This document shows, piece after piece, positions 9,126 through 16,669 of a stretch of DNA of 64,000 nucleotides. The number at the start of each line of letters is the position of its first letter. Position 1 is the stretch's first letter. The stretch comes from Bacillus sp. 03113 (GTDB taxonomy: Bacteria > Bacillota > Bacilli > Bacillales > Cytobacillaceae), in the NCBI RefSeq assembly GCF_006546985.1, contig NZ_VATK01000011.1:123104-187103 (forward strand). Direction: 5' to 3'. Position numbers and translations under genes: made by a program. The notes under the pieces were generated by a model, which had not been told where the DNA came from, did no database searches, and saw only the letters and a program-made list of their open reading frames with translations.

Positions 9126-9126
9126 A

Positions 9127-9163
9127 GAAATAAGCTGATTCTGGTGAAGAATCAGCTTATTTC
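9127..9163. terminator. Bidirectional terminator between folE2 remnant and znuB
   Basis: A perfect 16-bp stem (9127-9142 with 9148-9163) with a 5-nt loop, GAAATAAGCTGATTCT / AGAATCAGCTTATTTC. It lies between convergent units. Confidence 0.75.
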
Positions 9164-9296
9164 TATCCTTCCTGAGTTATAAGGAATCCATTTCCACCCT
9201 TCTTTACATTACGTCTAATCCTGGAATGGAACTCTCCCTACTCTTTATATCGTAATACGTTATTTCTAGATTGAGTTACGGAGAATCCTCTTCCTC

Positions 9297-10121
9297 CTAC
9301 GTACGATTAGAACGAATATATTTCCAAAACCATTGGATACAAAGGCCACAAATTAAAAACAATACAAGGATGAGTGTAATGGTTGCTCCAGGAGGTGTCC
9401 CTATTTTATACGAAGATGCAAGCCCTATAAACATGCTAATAACGCCTATTGCCATACTAAACAGAATAGCTGCTTTAAATCCTTTTACCATGCGCATTGA
9501 AATAGCCGCTGGTAGTACCATGAGTGCTGAAACAAGTAATGCTCCTATAATAGGCATCATAACGGATATGGTTAGACCTGTTAACACGCTAAAAGACAAG
9601 GATAACCATTTTGTAGGCAATCCACTTGTAAAGGCTGTATCCTCATCAAACGTTAACACGTACATAGGGCGTTGAAAAATTAGATAATAAACTCCTGCCA
9701 AGATACAAACTATTACTAAGAAACGAAGCTGTTCCTTACTAATGGTGATAATAGATCCAAATAAATATTGTTCCACATTAGTGGAGATTCCGCCCTGATC
9801 TAAACTCATTAGGACGAGAGCAAAGGATAAGCCTGTTGCCATGAGGATAGCTACGGATACTTCTGAATATGTACGATAGGTATTTCTCATATATTCAATG
9901 CCTATTGCTCCAATAATAATAACGATAATCGTAACTAAATTGACATTAGAACGAAGTGTTAGACCGAGCGCTACTCCAGCTAATGAAATATGAGAAAGGG
10001 TATCCGCCATTAAAGACTGGCGTCTTAAAATCAAAAACATCCCTAATATGGGGGCTATGACGGCAATTAATCCACCGGCGCAAAATGCTCGCTGCATGAA
10101 CCCAAAGTGAAGCATCTCCAT
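9297..10121 (-). CDS. znuB: Zinc ABC transporter permease ZnuB/AdcB
   Basis: A 274-aa ABC-3 family permease with about eight hydrophobic segments. The N-terminus shows the family block LRRQSLMADTLSHISLAGVA (about 28-47), which couples to the ATPase. It forms the membrane channel of the zinc importer with ZnuC and ZnuA. Its start overlaps the end of znuC by 55 bp, suggesting translational coupling. Manganese permeases of the same family (MntC/MntD type) are the alternative, but the flanking Zur-type boxes and ZagA favour zinc. Confidence 0.87.
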   Translation of the reverse strand: MEMLHFGFMQRAFCAGGLIAVIAPILGMFLILRRQSLMADTLSHISLAGVALGLTLRSNVNLVTIIVIIIGAIGIEYMRNTYRTYSEVSVAILMATGLSFALVLMSLDQGGISTNVEQYLFGSIITISKEQLRFLVIVCILAGVYYLIFQRPMYVLTFDEDTAFTSGLPTKWLSLSFSVLTGLTISVMMPIIGALLVSALMVLPAAISMRMVKGFKAAILFSMAIGVISMFIGLASSYKIGTPPGATITLILVLFLICGLCIQWFWKYIRSNRT

Positions 10122-10774
10122 TGTGTGTTCTCCTTTCTTTCTAGATAAATTTTTCGATCTGCATACGGTTTTACATCATCCAAGTCATGTGTAACCATGA
10201 TGACCGTTCTTCCATGCTCTGTAACATGGTGTCTCATCAATTGATAAAAATGATTGCGACTTTCAAAATCCATTCCGGTTGTAGGCTCATCTAAAACCAA
10301 AATGCATGGTTCAGAAGCTAAGATACGAGCGATACAAATGCGTTGCTTTTGTCCACCTGATAGCTCTCCAATCTTGCTATTACGAAATTTCCACATATCG
10401 ACTCCAAGTAACGCTTGCTTAACATGCTCATGATCTTTTTTAGAAAGTGAACGGAACCACCTTCCACGAGGAAAACGGCCAGATTGTACAAGCTCCAACA
10501 CGGTACTTGGAAATCCTATATTAAAGGAAGAAACTTGTTGTGGGACGTAACCAACGATAACCTTCTTTCCTTGTTCATTTTTTTTACTAATGTTTACAGT
10601 TCCTCTCCAAGGCTTTAGTAAGCCCAACATAATTCGTAACAGAGTAGACTTTGCCGCTCCGTTCGGTCCAGTCAGTGTAACAAACTCACCACTATGTATA
10701 TCGAGAGAAATATCTTCTAAAATGGTTTCATTTCCAAACTTAAATTGAACCTGATTCATAGATATTAGCTTCAT
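10067..10774 (-). CDS. znuC: Zinc ABC transporter ATP-binding protein ZnuC/AdcC
   Basis: A 235-aa ABC ATPase. The Walker A motif reads GPNGAAKST (near residues 37-45), with Ala where most ABC proteins have Gly; I believe this form is common in the zinc branch, but that is from memory. Also seen are the Q-loop region YVPQQVSSF, signature LSGGQKQR, Walker B CILVLDEPTTGMD and switch His in VTHDLDDV. It powers zinc import with ZnuB. The gene follows znuA after 76 bp that contain a hairpin. Confidence 0.9.
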   Translation of the reverse strand: MKLISMNQVQFKFGNETILEDISLDIHSGEFVTLTGPNGAAKSTLLRIMLGLLKPWRGTVNISKKNEQGKKVIVGYVPQQVSSFNIGFPSTVLELVQSGRFPRGRWFRSLSKKDHEHVKQALLGVDMWKFRNSKIGELSGGQKQRICIARILASEPCILVLDEPTTGMDFESRNHFYQLMRHHVTEHGRTVIMVTHDLDDVKPYADRKIYLERKENTQWRCFTLGSCSEHFAPVD

Positions 10775-10813
10775 GAAATACTCCTTGTCCTTTCTTTTAG
10801 CGTAAGCAGAAAA

Positions 10814-10843
10814 AGTACGTTTTACATGATTGTAAAACGTACT
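10814..10843 (-). terminator. Leaky terminator or mRNA-stabilising hairpin between znuA and znuC
   Basis: A perfect 13-bp stem (10814-10826 with 10831-10843) with a TGAT loop; on the minus strand it is followed by a short T run (TTTTCTGC). Such a hairpin after the binding-protein gene would give more ZnuA than ZnuBC. The role is inferred. Confidence 0.6.
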
Positions 10844-10850
10844 ACTACTT

Positions 10851-11804
10851 CTATTGCATAATAGATTGTTTTAATGCATCCAAGTTCTTTTTCATATAAC
10901 TAATATAGTCAATTCCCTTGTCTTGTTCTTCTTTCTTAATTCCTTCAATCGGACTTAATACAACTGTTTTTGCTCCTGTTTCATCCGCGAGAGTTTTCGC
11001 TACTTTTGGAGAAGCTACTTCTTCAAAGTAAATCACTTGAATATTGTTGTCTTTCACATACTTTTGAAGTTCCACTAATTTGGCTGGACTTGGTTCCTGG
11101 TCAGGAGCAAGACCAGCAATTGGAACTTGAGTAAGGCCATATTCTTTTGCTAAATATCCAAATGCCGCATGCTGCGTTACAAATTCTTTACGTTTTGCAT
11201 GACCAAGCGTTGTTTTAAATTGGTTATCTAAATCTTTTAGCTTTGCAGAAAATTGATCTGCATTTTTTTCATAGTCTTGTTTATGTGCTTGATCTACTTC
11301 TATAACTGCTTTCTTAATATTTTCTACTTCTTTTTGGGCTAGCACTGGATCTAACCATACATGAGGATCCATCGGATGTTCTTGTTCCTTATCAGTATGC
11401 TCATCATCTTCTTCCTCTGTAGTACCTTCCATAAGTGAAATATCCTTACTTGCCTCTACCACTTTTATTTTTTTATTATCCAGGCTTTTTAGTACTTTAG
11501 GTACCCATGTTTCCATAGAGTCGCTGTTGTATACAAATACATCAGCATTTTCAATTTTAGCAATATCTTTTGGGGAGGGTTCAAAATCGTGTGGTTCTGT
11601 CCCCGCAGGAACTAATATATCTACTTTTCCATTAGATCCAACCACATTTTTTGCAAAGTCGTACATAGGATAAAATGTTGTAACGACCTTAAGAGACTCA
11701 TCTTGTTTATTATTGCTTTTTGAGTCATCTTGTTTTGAGCAGCCTACAATAGCAGTAGAAAGAGCTAAAGCAGTTACTAATGCACCATACTTCCATTTTT
11801 TCAT
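10851..11804 (-). CDS. znuA: Zinc-binding lipoprotein ZnuA/AdcA of the zinc ABC importer
   Basis: A 317-aa cluster A-I substrate-binding protein. The signal peptide ends in a lipobox with Cys22 (STAIVGCSK), so it is anchored to the outer face of the membrane. VTTFYPMYDFAKNVVG is the typical start of the mature fold. An acidic/His loop (EEEDDEHTDKEQEHPMDPHVWLDP, shown only in part here as DDEHTDKEQEH) precedes the DPHVWLDP metal-site block, and later histidines occur in FVTQHAAFGY. It is first in a minus-strand znuA-znuC-znuB operon. The upstream region contains zinc-regulator-like palindromes. Confidence 0.9.
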   Translation of the reverse strand: MKKWKYGALVTALALSTAIVGCSKQDDSKSNNKQDESLKVVTTFYPMYDFAKNVVGSNGKVDILVPAGTEPHDFEPSPKDIAKIENADVFVYNSDSMETWVPKVLKSLDNKKIKVVEASKDISLMEGTTEEEDDEHTDKEQEHPMDPHVWLDPVLAQKEVENIKKAVIEVDQAHKQDYEKNADQFSAKLKDLDNQFKTTLGHAKRKEFVTQHAAFGYLAKEYGLTQVPIAGLAPDQEPSPAKLVELQKYVKDNNIQVIYFEEVASPKVAKTLADETGAKTVVLSPIEGIKKEEQDKGIDYISYMKKNLDALKQSIMQ

Positions 11805-11846
11805 GATTTACTCATTCTCCTTTTTCAAATATGTAACTAATATAAA

Positions 11847-11861
11847 TAATAATAATTACGA
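11847..11861. promoter_or_regulatory. Zur-box-like site 1 (znuA side)
   Basis: Matches the B. subtilis Zur consensus TCGTAATNATTACGA at 13 of 15 positions; the right half ATTACGATTT is perfect. It lies 43 bp upstream of the znuA start codon. Confidence 0.65.
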
Positions 11862-11948
11862 TTTACGAAAAATAATACTACGACCATTATCTTCAATCAT
11901 CAATACTCATATGATTCTTTCCCACGAAAGAAGAGGGGGTGTTATAAA

Positions 11949-11963
11949 TCGTAATAATTACGT
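11949..11963. promoter_or_regulatory. Zur-box-like site 2
   Basis: TCGTAATAATTACGT matches the Zur consensus at 14 of 15 positions, within AAA...TTTT flanks. It lies 145 bp upstream of znuA on the divergent region and is the best match of the four. Confidence 0.75.
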
Positions 11964-12099
11964 TTTATAAATAAAAGGTACCTTATATTAGGAAGTAATG
12001 TCAATGGGCTTGGAAGATTATTATGTAATATTTAAAGAATAGATTTATTTTGCAGGAGTTTTTCACTTACAAATAGAAAACTATCATCTACAACATAAA

Positions 12100-12114
12100 T
12101 CATAATCATTACGT
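12100..12114. promoter_or_regulatory. Zur-box-like site 3, followed by an orphan ribosome site
   Basis: TCATAATCATTACGT matches the Zur consensus at 13 of 15 positions. It is followed by TTTAAGGAGGGG, a strong ribosome-binding sequence with no start codon or ORF behind it. Confidence 0.65.
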
Positions 12115-12199
12115 TTTAAGGAGGGGTTATAATAATCGCGATTTATTTTAGGTATAAATGAATATAAGTTTTGTTACTAGTAATAATGTATATAATAAA

Positions 12200-12214
12200 T
12201 CGTAATTATTTCGT
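12200..12214. promoter_or_regulatory. Zur-box-like site 4 with the sufU-like ribosome site
   Basis: TCGTAATTATTTCGT matches the Zur consensus at 13 of 15 positions and is followed by TTTAAGGAGGG, the ribosome site of the sufU-like gene. Box plus ribosome site repeats the arrangement at site 3. Confidence 0.68.
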
Positions 12215-12232
12215 TTTAAGGAGGGATCTATT

Positions 12233-12682
12233 ATGAAGGGGTGCGGAATCATGCTTAACGATTTATATAGGCAGACCATTATAAATCATAATAAACAGCG
12301 ACGAAACCACTATGAGCTTCAAGGAGAACATGTTATAAAGATTCATTATAAAAATCCTACCTGCGGAGACGTTATGACCCTATATACGAGGCTGGAGAAT
12401 GATAAGGTTAAAGACATTTCATTCCTAGGAGAGGGATGTAGTATTAGTATAGCTTCTTCTTCTATGATGACAGAACTTATAAAAGGGAAGTCCCTTGAGG
12501 ATGTAGCAAGTCTGCGGATTAGTGCAGAAAAACTAATTCGAACAGGAGAAACAGTAGATTCAGATTTAGGAGATTGGCTTTCCTTAGAAGGTGTTCATAA
12601 ATTAAGAGCTAGACATAACTGTGCTCTTATGCCGTGGCAAGCGTATGATAAAATGCTTAAAACTTTGAATAGAATGGAGTAG
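12233..12682 (+). CDS. SufU-like iron-sulfur scaffold/zinc-dependent sulfurtransferase paralogue
   Basis: A 149-aa SufU/NifU-N-type protein. The three conserved cysteines are Cys44 in NPTCGD (with Asp46), Cys69 in GEGCSIS and Cys130 in RHNCALMPW. The sequence DLYRQTIINH is the usual N-terminal helix. SufU in Bacillus holds zinc with these residues and receives persulfide from SufS. The expected housekeeping sufCDSUB operon is not in this window, so this is probably a second copy. AAGGAGGG precedes the ATG at 12233; an ATG at 12251 also has a possible site. Paired with zagA (6 bp apart) and sitting behind Zur-type boxes, it is likely expressed under zinc shortage. Confidence 0.82.
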   Translation: MKGCGIMLNDLYRQTIINHNKQRRNHYELQGEHVIKIHYKNPTCGDVMTLYTRLENDKVKDISFLGEGCSISIASSSMMTELIKGKSLEDVASLRISAEKLIRTGETVDSDLGDWLSLEGVHKLRARHNCALMPWQAYDKMLKTLNRME

Positions 12683-12688
12683 ATAAAG

Positions 12689-13699
12689 GTGGCAAATCAA
12701 TCATTAATTCCAGTTACAATTTTAACAGGATTTTTAGGAGCTGGTAAGACAACGTTATTAAATTACATCCTATCTGAGCAGCATAACCAAAAAATTGCAG
12801 TCATCGTGAATGAGTTTGGTGAAATTGGAATTGATAATCAACTTGTAGTAGGAGCAGATGAAGAAATTTTCGAGATGAACAACGGATGTATTTGCTGTAC
12901 GGTTCGTGGAGACTTAATTCGTATACTCCAACAGCTCTATAGTGCAAGGAAAGAAGGAAAAGCAGCATTTGATCGTGTTGTTATCGAAACAACAGGCCTA
13001 GCAGATCCAGGTCCAGTAGCTCAAACATTCCTAGTAGAACCAACTATTCAGCAGCATTACTATGTAAATGCTATTGTTACTGTAATTGATGCCTTACATA
13101 TTAGTGATCAGTTAGATAGGGATCATGAGGCTCAAGAACAAGTCGCGTTTGCAGACGTTTTATTGTTAAATAAAACGGATTTGGTTTCCTCTAGTACATT
13201 GCAGGCTGTAGAACAACGTTTACGTAATATGAATGCTACTGCAACTGTAATTCATACACAAAACTGTAGAGTTGATTTAAAACAAATCCTAGAAATCGAT
13301 ACTTTTGATGTAGATGTAAAGCTACAAATAGATCCTTACCTGTTGGATGCAGAGGGGCATCATCACCATCATGATGACACTGTTTCATCTATTGTATTAC
13401 GAGAAGAAAGGCCATTAGATTTAAGGAAAATAGATCAATGGATGAGTTATCTTGTACAAGAAATGGGCCCAGATTTGTATCGCTATAAAGGTATTTTAAA
13501 CGTAGCAGGAGAAAAACGTCGAGTGGTTTTTCAAGGGCTCCATATGCTATTTGCGGGTCATGAAGAGCGAGAATGGAAAGAGACTGAAAATAAGATAAGC
13601 GAGCTTGTTTTTATCGGAAAAAACCTTGATCGAGATTGGTTTCAAAAGCAGTTTACGAACTGCATTGCAGAAGAATCTCAATCGAAATCTGTTTCATGA
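12689..13699 (+). CDS. zagA: COG0523-family GTPase, zinc metallochaperone ZagA (YciC-like)
   Basis: A 336-aa CobW/COG0523 G3E GTPase. Walker A is GFLGAGKTT (14-22), the metal motif is CxCC at Cys67/69/70 ([13 protein letters not shown]), the base-recognition NKTD motif sits in LLNKTDLV, and a His-rich loop EGHHHHHDD occurs near residue 220. The C-terminal CobW domain begins near 245 ([11 protein letters not shown]). In B. subtilis, ZagA is induced by Zur under zinc starvation and delivers zinc to FolE. GTG start with GGAG 9 nt upstream. The location after the sufU-like gene under Zur-like boxes supports the zinc role; a general COG0523 GTPase is the cautious call. Confidence 0.85.
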   Translation: MANQSLIPVTILTGFLGAGKTTLLNYILSEQHNQKIAVIVNEFGEIGIDNQLVVGADEEIFEMNNGCICCTVRGDLIRILQQLYSARKEGKAAFDRVVIETTGLADPGPVAQTFLVEPTIQQHYYVNAIVTVIDALHISDQLDRDHEAQEQVAFADVLLLNKTDLVSSSTLQAVEQRLRNMNATATVIHTQNCRVDLKQILEIDTFDVDVKLQIDPYLLDAEGHHHHHDDTVSSIVLREERPLDLRKIDQWMSYLVQEMGPDLYRYKGILNVAGEKRRVVFQGLHMLFAGHEEREWKETENKISELVFIGKNLDRDWFQKQFTNCIAEESQSKSVS

Positions 13700-13829
13700 G
13701 GAGATATAAAACCCTTATAGAGAAAGACATCCCTAAAGAATACCTAGGTAATTGCTGTTATTTAAGATGGTGTGCTAATGATTCAAATAATTAGTAAACA
13801 AAAACTATAACAGAAAGGATGAGATCTCA

Positions 13830-14092
13830 TTGGCTAAAAAATCAAAAATTGTAAAAGAGAAAAAGCGTCAAAAGCAAAATATGCAGAGTAAAGAAAAGAG
13901 CTAAAAGAAAAAGGGAATTACGAAGCATTACGAAAGCTGCCACGAGATTCACCCCCCACACGCTTACGTAATCGTTGTGAGATAACTGGGAGACCTAGAG
14001 GAAACTTGCGAAAGTTTAAAATGTCTCGAATTAAATTTAGGGAACTTGCATATAAAGGACAAATACCAGGGGTGAAAAAATCCAGTTGGTAA
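13830..14092 (+). pseudogene. rpsN2: Frameshifted alternative ribosomal protein S14 (zinc-independent, RpsN2/YhzA type)
   Basis: The TTG start gives MAKKSKIVKEKKRQKQ and then a stop at 13902-13904 after 24 residues. S14 sequence resumes in another frame from 13898 ([18 protein letters not shown], then [15 protein letters not shown], then [18 protein letters not shown]) and ends at TAA 14090-14092. Compared with B. subtilis YhzA as I remember it, about 7 nt are missing just before ELKEKG. The protein lacks the CxxC zinc pairs of the main S14 and replaces it when zinc is scarce. No start codon is available for the second part, so it is probably dead. Confidence 0.85.
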
Positions 14093-14192
14093 GAGATGAA
14101 ACATAAGGTTTTATGCTGTTTAGTGATTTGTCTCTTGTTATACTAGTTTTTTGTATAAGAACCTCTTTGTCCGTAATAACGAGTTTAGAAAA

Positions 14193-14236
14193 ACAAGAGC
14201 AGATTTTTCTTAGAATAGATAAATCTGCTCGTTTTA
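14193..14236 (+). terminator. Intrinsic terminator after rpsN2 remnant
   Basis: Stem GAGCAGATTT (14197-14206) / AAATCTGCTC (14221-14230), extended by AAC/GTT, followed by GTTTTATG. The rest of 14093-14345 shows no gene. Confidence 0.65.
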
Positions 14237-14345
14237 TGTTGGATTTTGCTTAGCGTATATTTTCGTTAATTATCATAATGTTGGCTGCACCCTTAGAATT
14301 TTTTTATAAAAACTAGGAATAGAAACGTCTAAACGAAAAGGACTC

Positions 14346-14840
14346 CTAAAACATTGGACTCCTTCTTTCCATAAATAAAACATCTCTCCAAATACCTTTA
14401 TGTTTTCCGATCTTTTCTCTTATTCCAACTTCCCGGAAACCACAACCTATATGAGTATGAATACTTGCTTTATTTTCAGGAAATATCCCAGACTGCAAGG
14501 TCCAGTACCCTTTTTTCTCAGAGTGATCAATTAATGTTTCTAACAGTTTTTTTCCTAACCCTTTCCCATGATAATCAGGATGGAGATAAATACTGACTTC
14601 TCCAACTCCCTCATAGATGCATCGGCTTGATACCTTGCTTATAGAAGCCCAACCAATGGTTTGAAGTGGATGGTTATTCATTAGAACCAGGCTGCAAGAT
14701 AGATCATGACTGTTTTTCCAACTTTCCCAGTCAGGTATTGTGGTCTCAAATGTGGAGTTTCCTGTTTCAATGCCAAGGCGATAGATAGTAGATACTTGTT
14801 CCCAATGATCCTTGGTTAATAAATCAATATGAATGTTCAT
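14346..14840 (-). CDS. GNAT N-acetyltransferase, phosphinothricin/arsinothricin type (ArsN1-like)
   Basis: A 164-aa GNAT protein. The acetyl-CoA block GKGLGKKLLETLI is near 100-112, and the Pat/ArsN1 features YRLGIETGNSTFET, SRCIYEGVGEVSIYL and LQSGIFPENKASI are all visible. Family members acetylate the amino group of phosphinothricin, methionine sulfoximine or the arsenic antibiotic arsinothricin. The location next to an ArsP-like permease favours the arsenical role, but the substrate is inferred. I place the start at ATG 14840; the longer frame to 14936 is out-of-frame reading of the cysteine-pair gene. The two genes overlap by 17 bp, indicating coupled translation. Confidence 0.8.
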   Translation of the reverse strand: MNIHIDLLTKDHWEQVSTIYRLGIETGNSTFETTIPDWESWKNSHDLSCSLVLMNNHPLQTIGWASISKVSSRCIYEGVGEVSIYLHPDYHGKGLGKKLLETLIDHSEKKGYWTLQSGIFPENKASIHTHIGCGFREVGIREKIGKHKGIWRDVLFMERRSPMF

Positions 14841-14976
14841 CTTTATCTTCCTTTTCTTTAAGTTGCTCTTCTTTTTGGCAGCAAGCTGCTTCTTCTTTTT
14901 TATCAACTTCTTCAATAATGATATTGCAGCAATCATTTTTCTTTTCTGTTTTGAATAATTTTTGAAATAAACTCAA
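14824..14976 (-). CDS. Small cysteine-pair protein in the organoarsenical operon (50 aa)
   Basis: A short ORF with start TTG at 14976 and a near-perfect ribosome site AGGAGGTGAT 4-10 nt upstream. The 50 residues begin MSLFQKLFKTEKKND, carry two vicinal cysteine pairs (Cys16-Cys17 and Cys32-Cys33) and end in a charged tail. It lies 12 bp after the permease gene and overlaps the acetyltransferase start. The only recognisable chemistry is dithiol metal or As(III) binding, so a small metallochaperone or buffer for the permease is possible. I do not recognise a named family. Confidence 0.7.
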   Translation of the reverse strand: MSLFQKLFKTEKKNDCCNIIIEEVDKKEEAACCQKEEQLKEKEDKDEHSY

Positions 14977-14988
14977 CGATATCACCTC

Positions 14989-15855
14989 CTAGATAAAGTA
15001 AAATAAGAATCCTGAAATCGTCGACATACTGAATACGGAAAGAACGAAGGCAAAGACTAATTTCTTTTTGAAAATACTATTGAGTAAAGTGACCTCTGGC
15101 AAACTAGCCCCAGCAGAACTAATAATAAGAGCCATAACTGGACCTAATGCCATTCCTTTTGCAATCATAATCTGGGAGATTGGAATCATCGTTGATAAAC
15201 GGATATATAGGGGGATTCCTACAATAGCTGCAATCGGAACAAGCCACCAATTATCTCCTCCAAAATATTGAGCAATAAATTTAGTTGGTACAGCTCCGTG
15301 GATAATAGAACCAATGGCAGCCCCTATTAGAAGATAAGGATACACCGTTTTTATGAGTGTTATGGTTTCTGAAAAGGCGCTCTTTAAATTAAATCCTTTT
15401 GTTTCTGGCACATAATTTTTGACTAATACGTTTTTCACTTCTTTTTCAAAACCTAACTTTTCAAGACTAAATCCAATGATGATGGAAAGGACGGTTGTGA
15501 TAAGGGTGTAATAAATAGCTACTTTCCACCCAAGTAATGCGGTCATAATAGTTAGAATCGTTGGATCTAAGACGGGCGATGAAAAAAGAAAGATCATTAC
15601 AATGCCAAATCGAATTCGATTGTTTAATAAATTAACGACCACAGGTATCGTGGAGCATGAACAAAATGGAGTGACAAATGCGAAAAAAATAGCGATCAAT
15701 GCACTAACGAGTGGATGACTCTTCTCCATGAGCTGTTCCATTTTTTCATAAGGAACAAATGCTTGAATGATGTTAATAATAAATGAAATTCCAATAAATA
15801 AAATGGTTAATTCAAAAGCAATCCATAAAAAACTCTTGAAAACTTCGAACCACAT
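14989..15855 (-). CDS. arsP: Permease of the UPF0718/DUF318 family, ArsP-like (organoarsenical efflux)
   Basis: A 288-aa membrane protein with about eight hydrophobic segments. The signature FVTPFCSCSTIPVVV (near 62-76) holds the Cys-x-Cys of the ArsP/DUF318 family, and a second repeat-like half has SSAGASLPEVTLL. ArsP exports trivalent methylarsenite and aromatic arsenicals in Campylobacter; close relatives are annotated only as permeases. The neighbours (ArsN1-like acetyltransferase, cysteine-pair MarR regulator) fit an organoarsenical operon. The symbol is tentative. Confidence 0.75.
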   Translation of the reverse strand: MWFEVFKSFLWIAFELTILFIGISFIINIIQAFVPYEKMEQLMEKSHPLVSALIAIFFAFVTPFCSCSTIPVVVNLLNNRIRFGIVMIFLFSSPVLDPTILTIMTALLGWKVAIYYTLITTVLSIIIGFSLEKLGFEKEVKNVLVKNYVPETKGFNLKSAFSETITLIKTVYPYLLIGAAIGSIIHGAVPTKFIAQYFGGDNWWLVPIAAIVGIPLYIRLSTMIPISQIMIAKGMALGPVMALIISSAGASLPEVTLLNSIFKKKLVFAFVLSVFSMSTISGFLFYFI

Positions 15856-15906
15856 TGTAGGTCCTCCTTCATTTAGTTGCGAAATGCAAGTATGAATTTA
15901 TTTAAA

Positions 15907-15928
15907 AAGCAAGTATATGTACTTGCTT
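15907..15928 (-). terminator. Attenuating hairpin at the end of the marR gene
   Basis: AAGCAAGT (15907-15914) / ACTTGCTT (15921-15928) followed on the minus strand by TTTTTAAATAAATT. It overlaps the last codon of the MarR gene and could lower expression of the permease. Confidence 0.5.
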
Positions 15929-16373
15929 ATTGAACAGGTTTACAGCACATTTTACTCTTGGCCATAGATTCATTGAGTAAGGTTAAGGAACGGATGACCG
16001 TTTCTTTTTCAAAATCAGTCATATATGAAAATACTTCATTTAGGAACTGATTCATTTGGGTATCAATTGATGTTGCGATTATTTTTCCTTGCGTCGTTAA
16101 ATGGAGTTCATACACTCTTTTATCTTGAAAGGACTGTCTTTTTTCGACCAATTCCATCTTAATCAAGCTCTGAATTTGTCTGCTAAAAGTAGTGATATCC
16201 ATTCCTAATATTTCTGATATTTCCTGCATAGATGGGTGATGTCTTTTATCAATTTCATATAAGATATGACTTTGAACAAGAGAGATTTCTGTTGTTCCTA
16301 TAGAACAGCAGTTTTTATCTAGTAATCCAAATCTTCTCATAGTTGTCTGCAAAATTTCACGGAGATTTTCCAT
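15927..16373 (-). CDS. MarR-family transcriptional regulator with two cysteine pairs
   Basis: A 148-aa winged helix-turn-helix MarR protein: DNA-binding region SMQEISEILGMDITTFSRQI (about 54-73) and wing VEKRQSFQDKRVYELHLT. Cys22-Cys23 near the N-terminus and Cys143-Cys144 in the C-terminal tail (KMCCKPVQ) are unusual for MarR proteins and suggest sensing of trivalent arsenicals or other thiophilic compounds. It precedes the permease by 71 bp and probably controls the operon from the promoter at 16642-16669. The ligand is inferred. Confidence 0.85.
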   Translation of the reverse strand: MENLREILQTTMRRFGLLDKNCCSIGTTEISLVQSHILYEIDKRHHPSMQEISEILGMDITTFSRQIQSLIKMELVEKRQSFQDKRVYELHLTTQGKIIATSIDTQMNQFLNEVFSYMTDFEKETVIRSLTLLNESMAKSKMCCKPVQ

Positions 16374-16395
16374 TCTTATAACCTCATTTCATACT

Positions 16396-16599
16396 TTAAT
16401 GATTATTTACCAATTGTTTATAGGCAAATTGAAAACTACGCTCTGTTTTTTCTCCACGGGAACATGAATCTCCTTGAAAGAATTGAGTAATGATGTAGCT
16501 TTTCGCTTCCTCAACATCGATTTCAAACACAGTCATGATTAAATGAAAGTAGGAATGAAAATATTCAATCGATAGATTCCCTGAATTATTAACAATCAC
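16396..16599 (-). CDS. Small hypothetical protein, first gene of the marR-arsP operon
   Basis: About 67 aa, starting at GTG 16599 with AAGGAAA 8 nt upstream; a GTG at 16608 would add three residues but sits on the ribosome site. The sequence includes FHLIMTVFEIDVEEAKSYII and one cysteine. It lies 22 bp before marR and directly after the promoter. I do not recognise a family, so no function is proposed. Confidence 0.6.
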   Translation of the reverse strand: MIVNNSGNLSIEYFHSYFHLIMTVFEIDVEEAKSYIITQFFQGDSCSRGEKTERSFQFAYKQLVNNH

Positions 16600-16641
16600 G
16601 ATTATCACTTTCCTTACATCAAATATTATTGATTTAATTTT

Positions 16642-16669
16642 ATTATATATAATTACTTGTAAAACGCAA
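16642..16669 (-). promoter_or_regulatory. Sigma-A promoter of the marR-arsP operon
   Basis: On the minus strand: -35 TTGCGT (complement of 16664-16669), 16-bp spacer, -10 TATAAT (complement of 16642-16647). The palindrome ATTATATATAAT (16642-16653) overlaps the -10 and could be the MarR operator. The region 16670-16962 shows no gene or clear site. Confidence 0.72.

Noticed and set aside
13830..14092. Programmed frameshift in the S14 gene
   Set aside because: No slippery heptamer with a stimulatory structure is evident and residues are missing at the junction, so simple decay is the better explanation.
14841..14936. N-terminal Lys-rich extension of the acetyltransferase (MIAAISLLKK...)
   Set aside because: It is another frame of the small cysteine-pair gene, which has the real ribosome site; GNAT homology begins at 14840.
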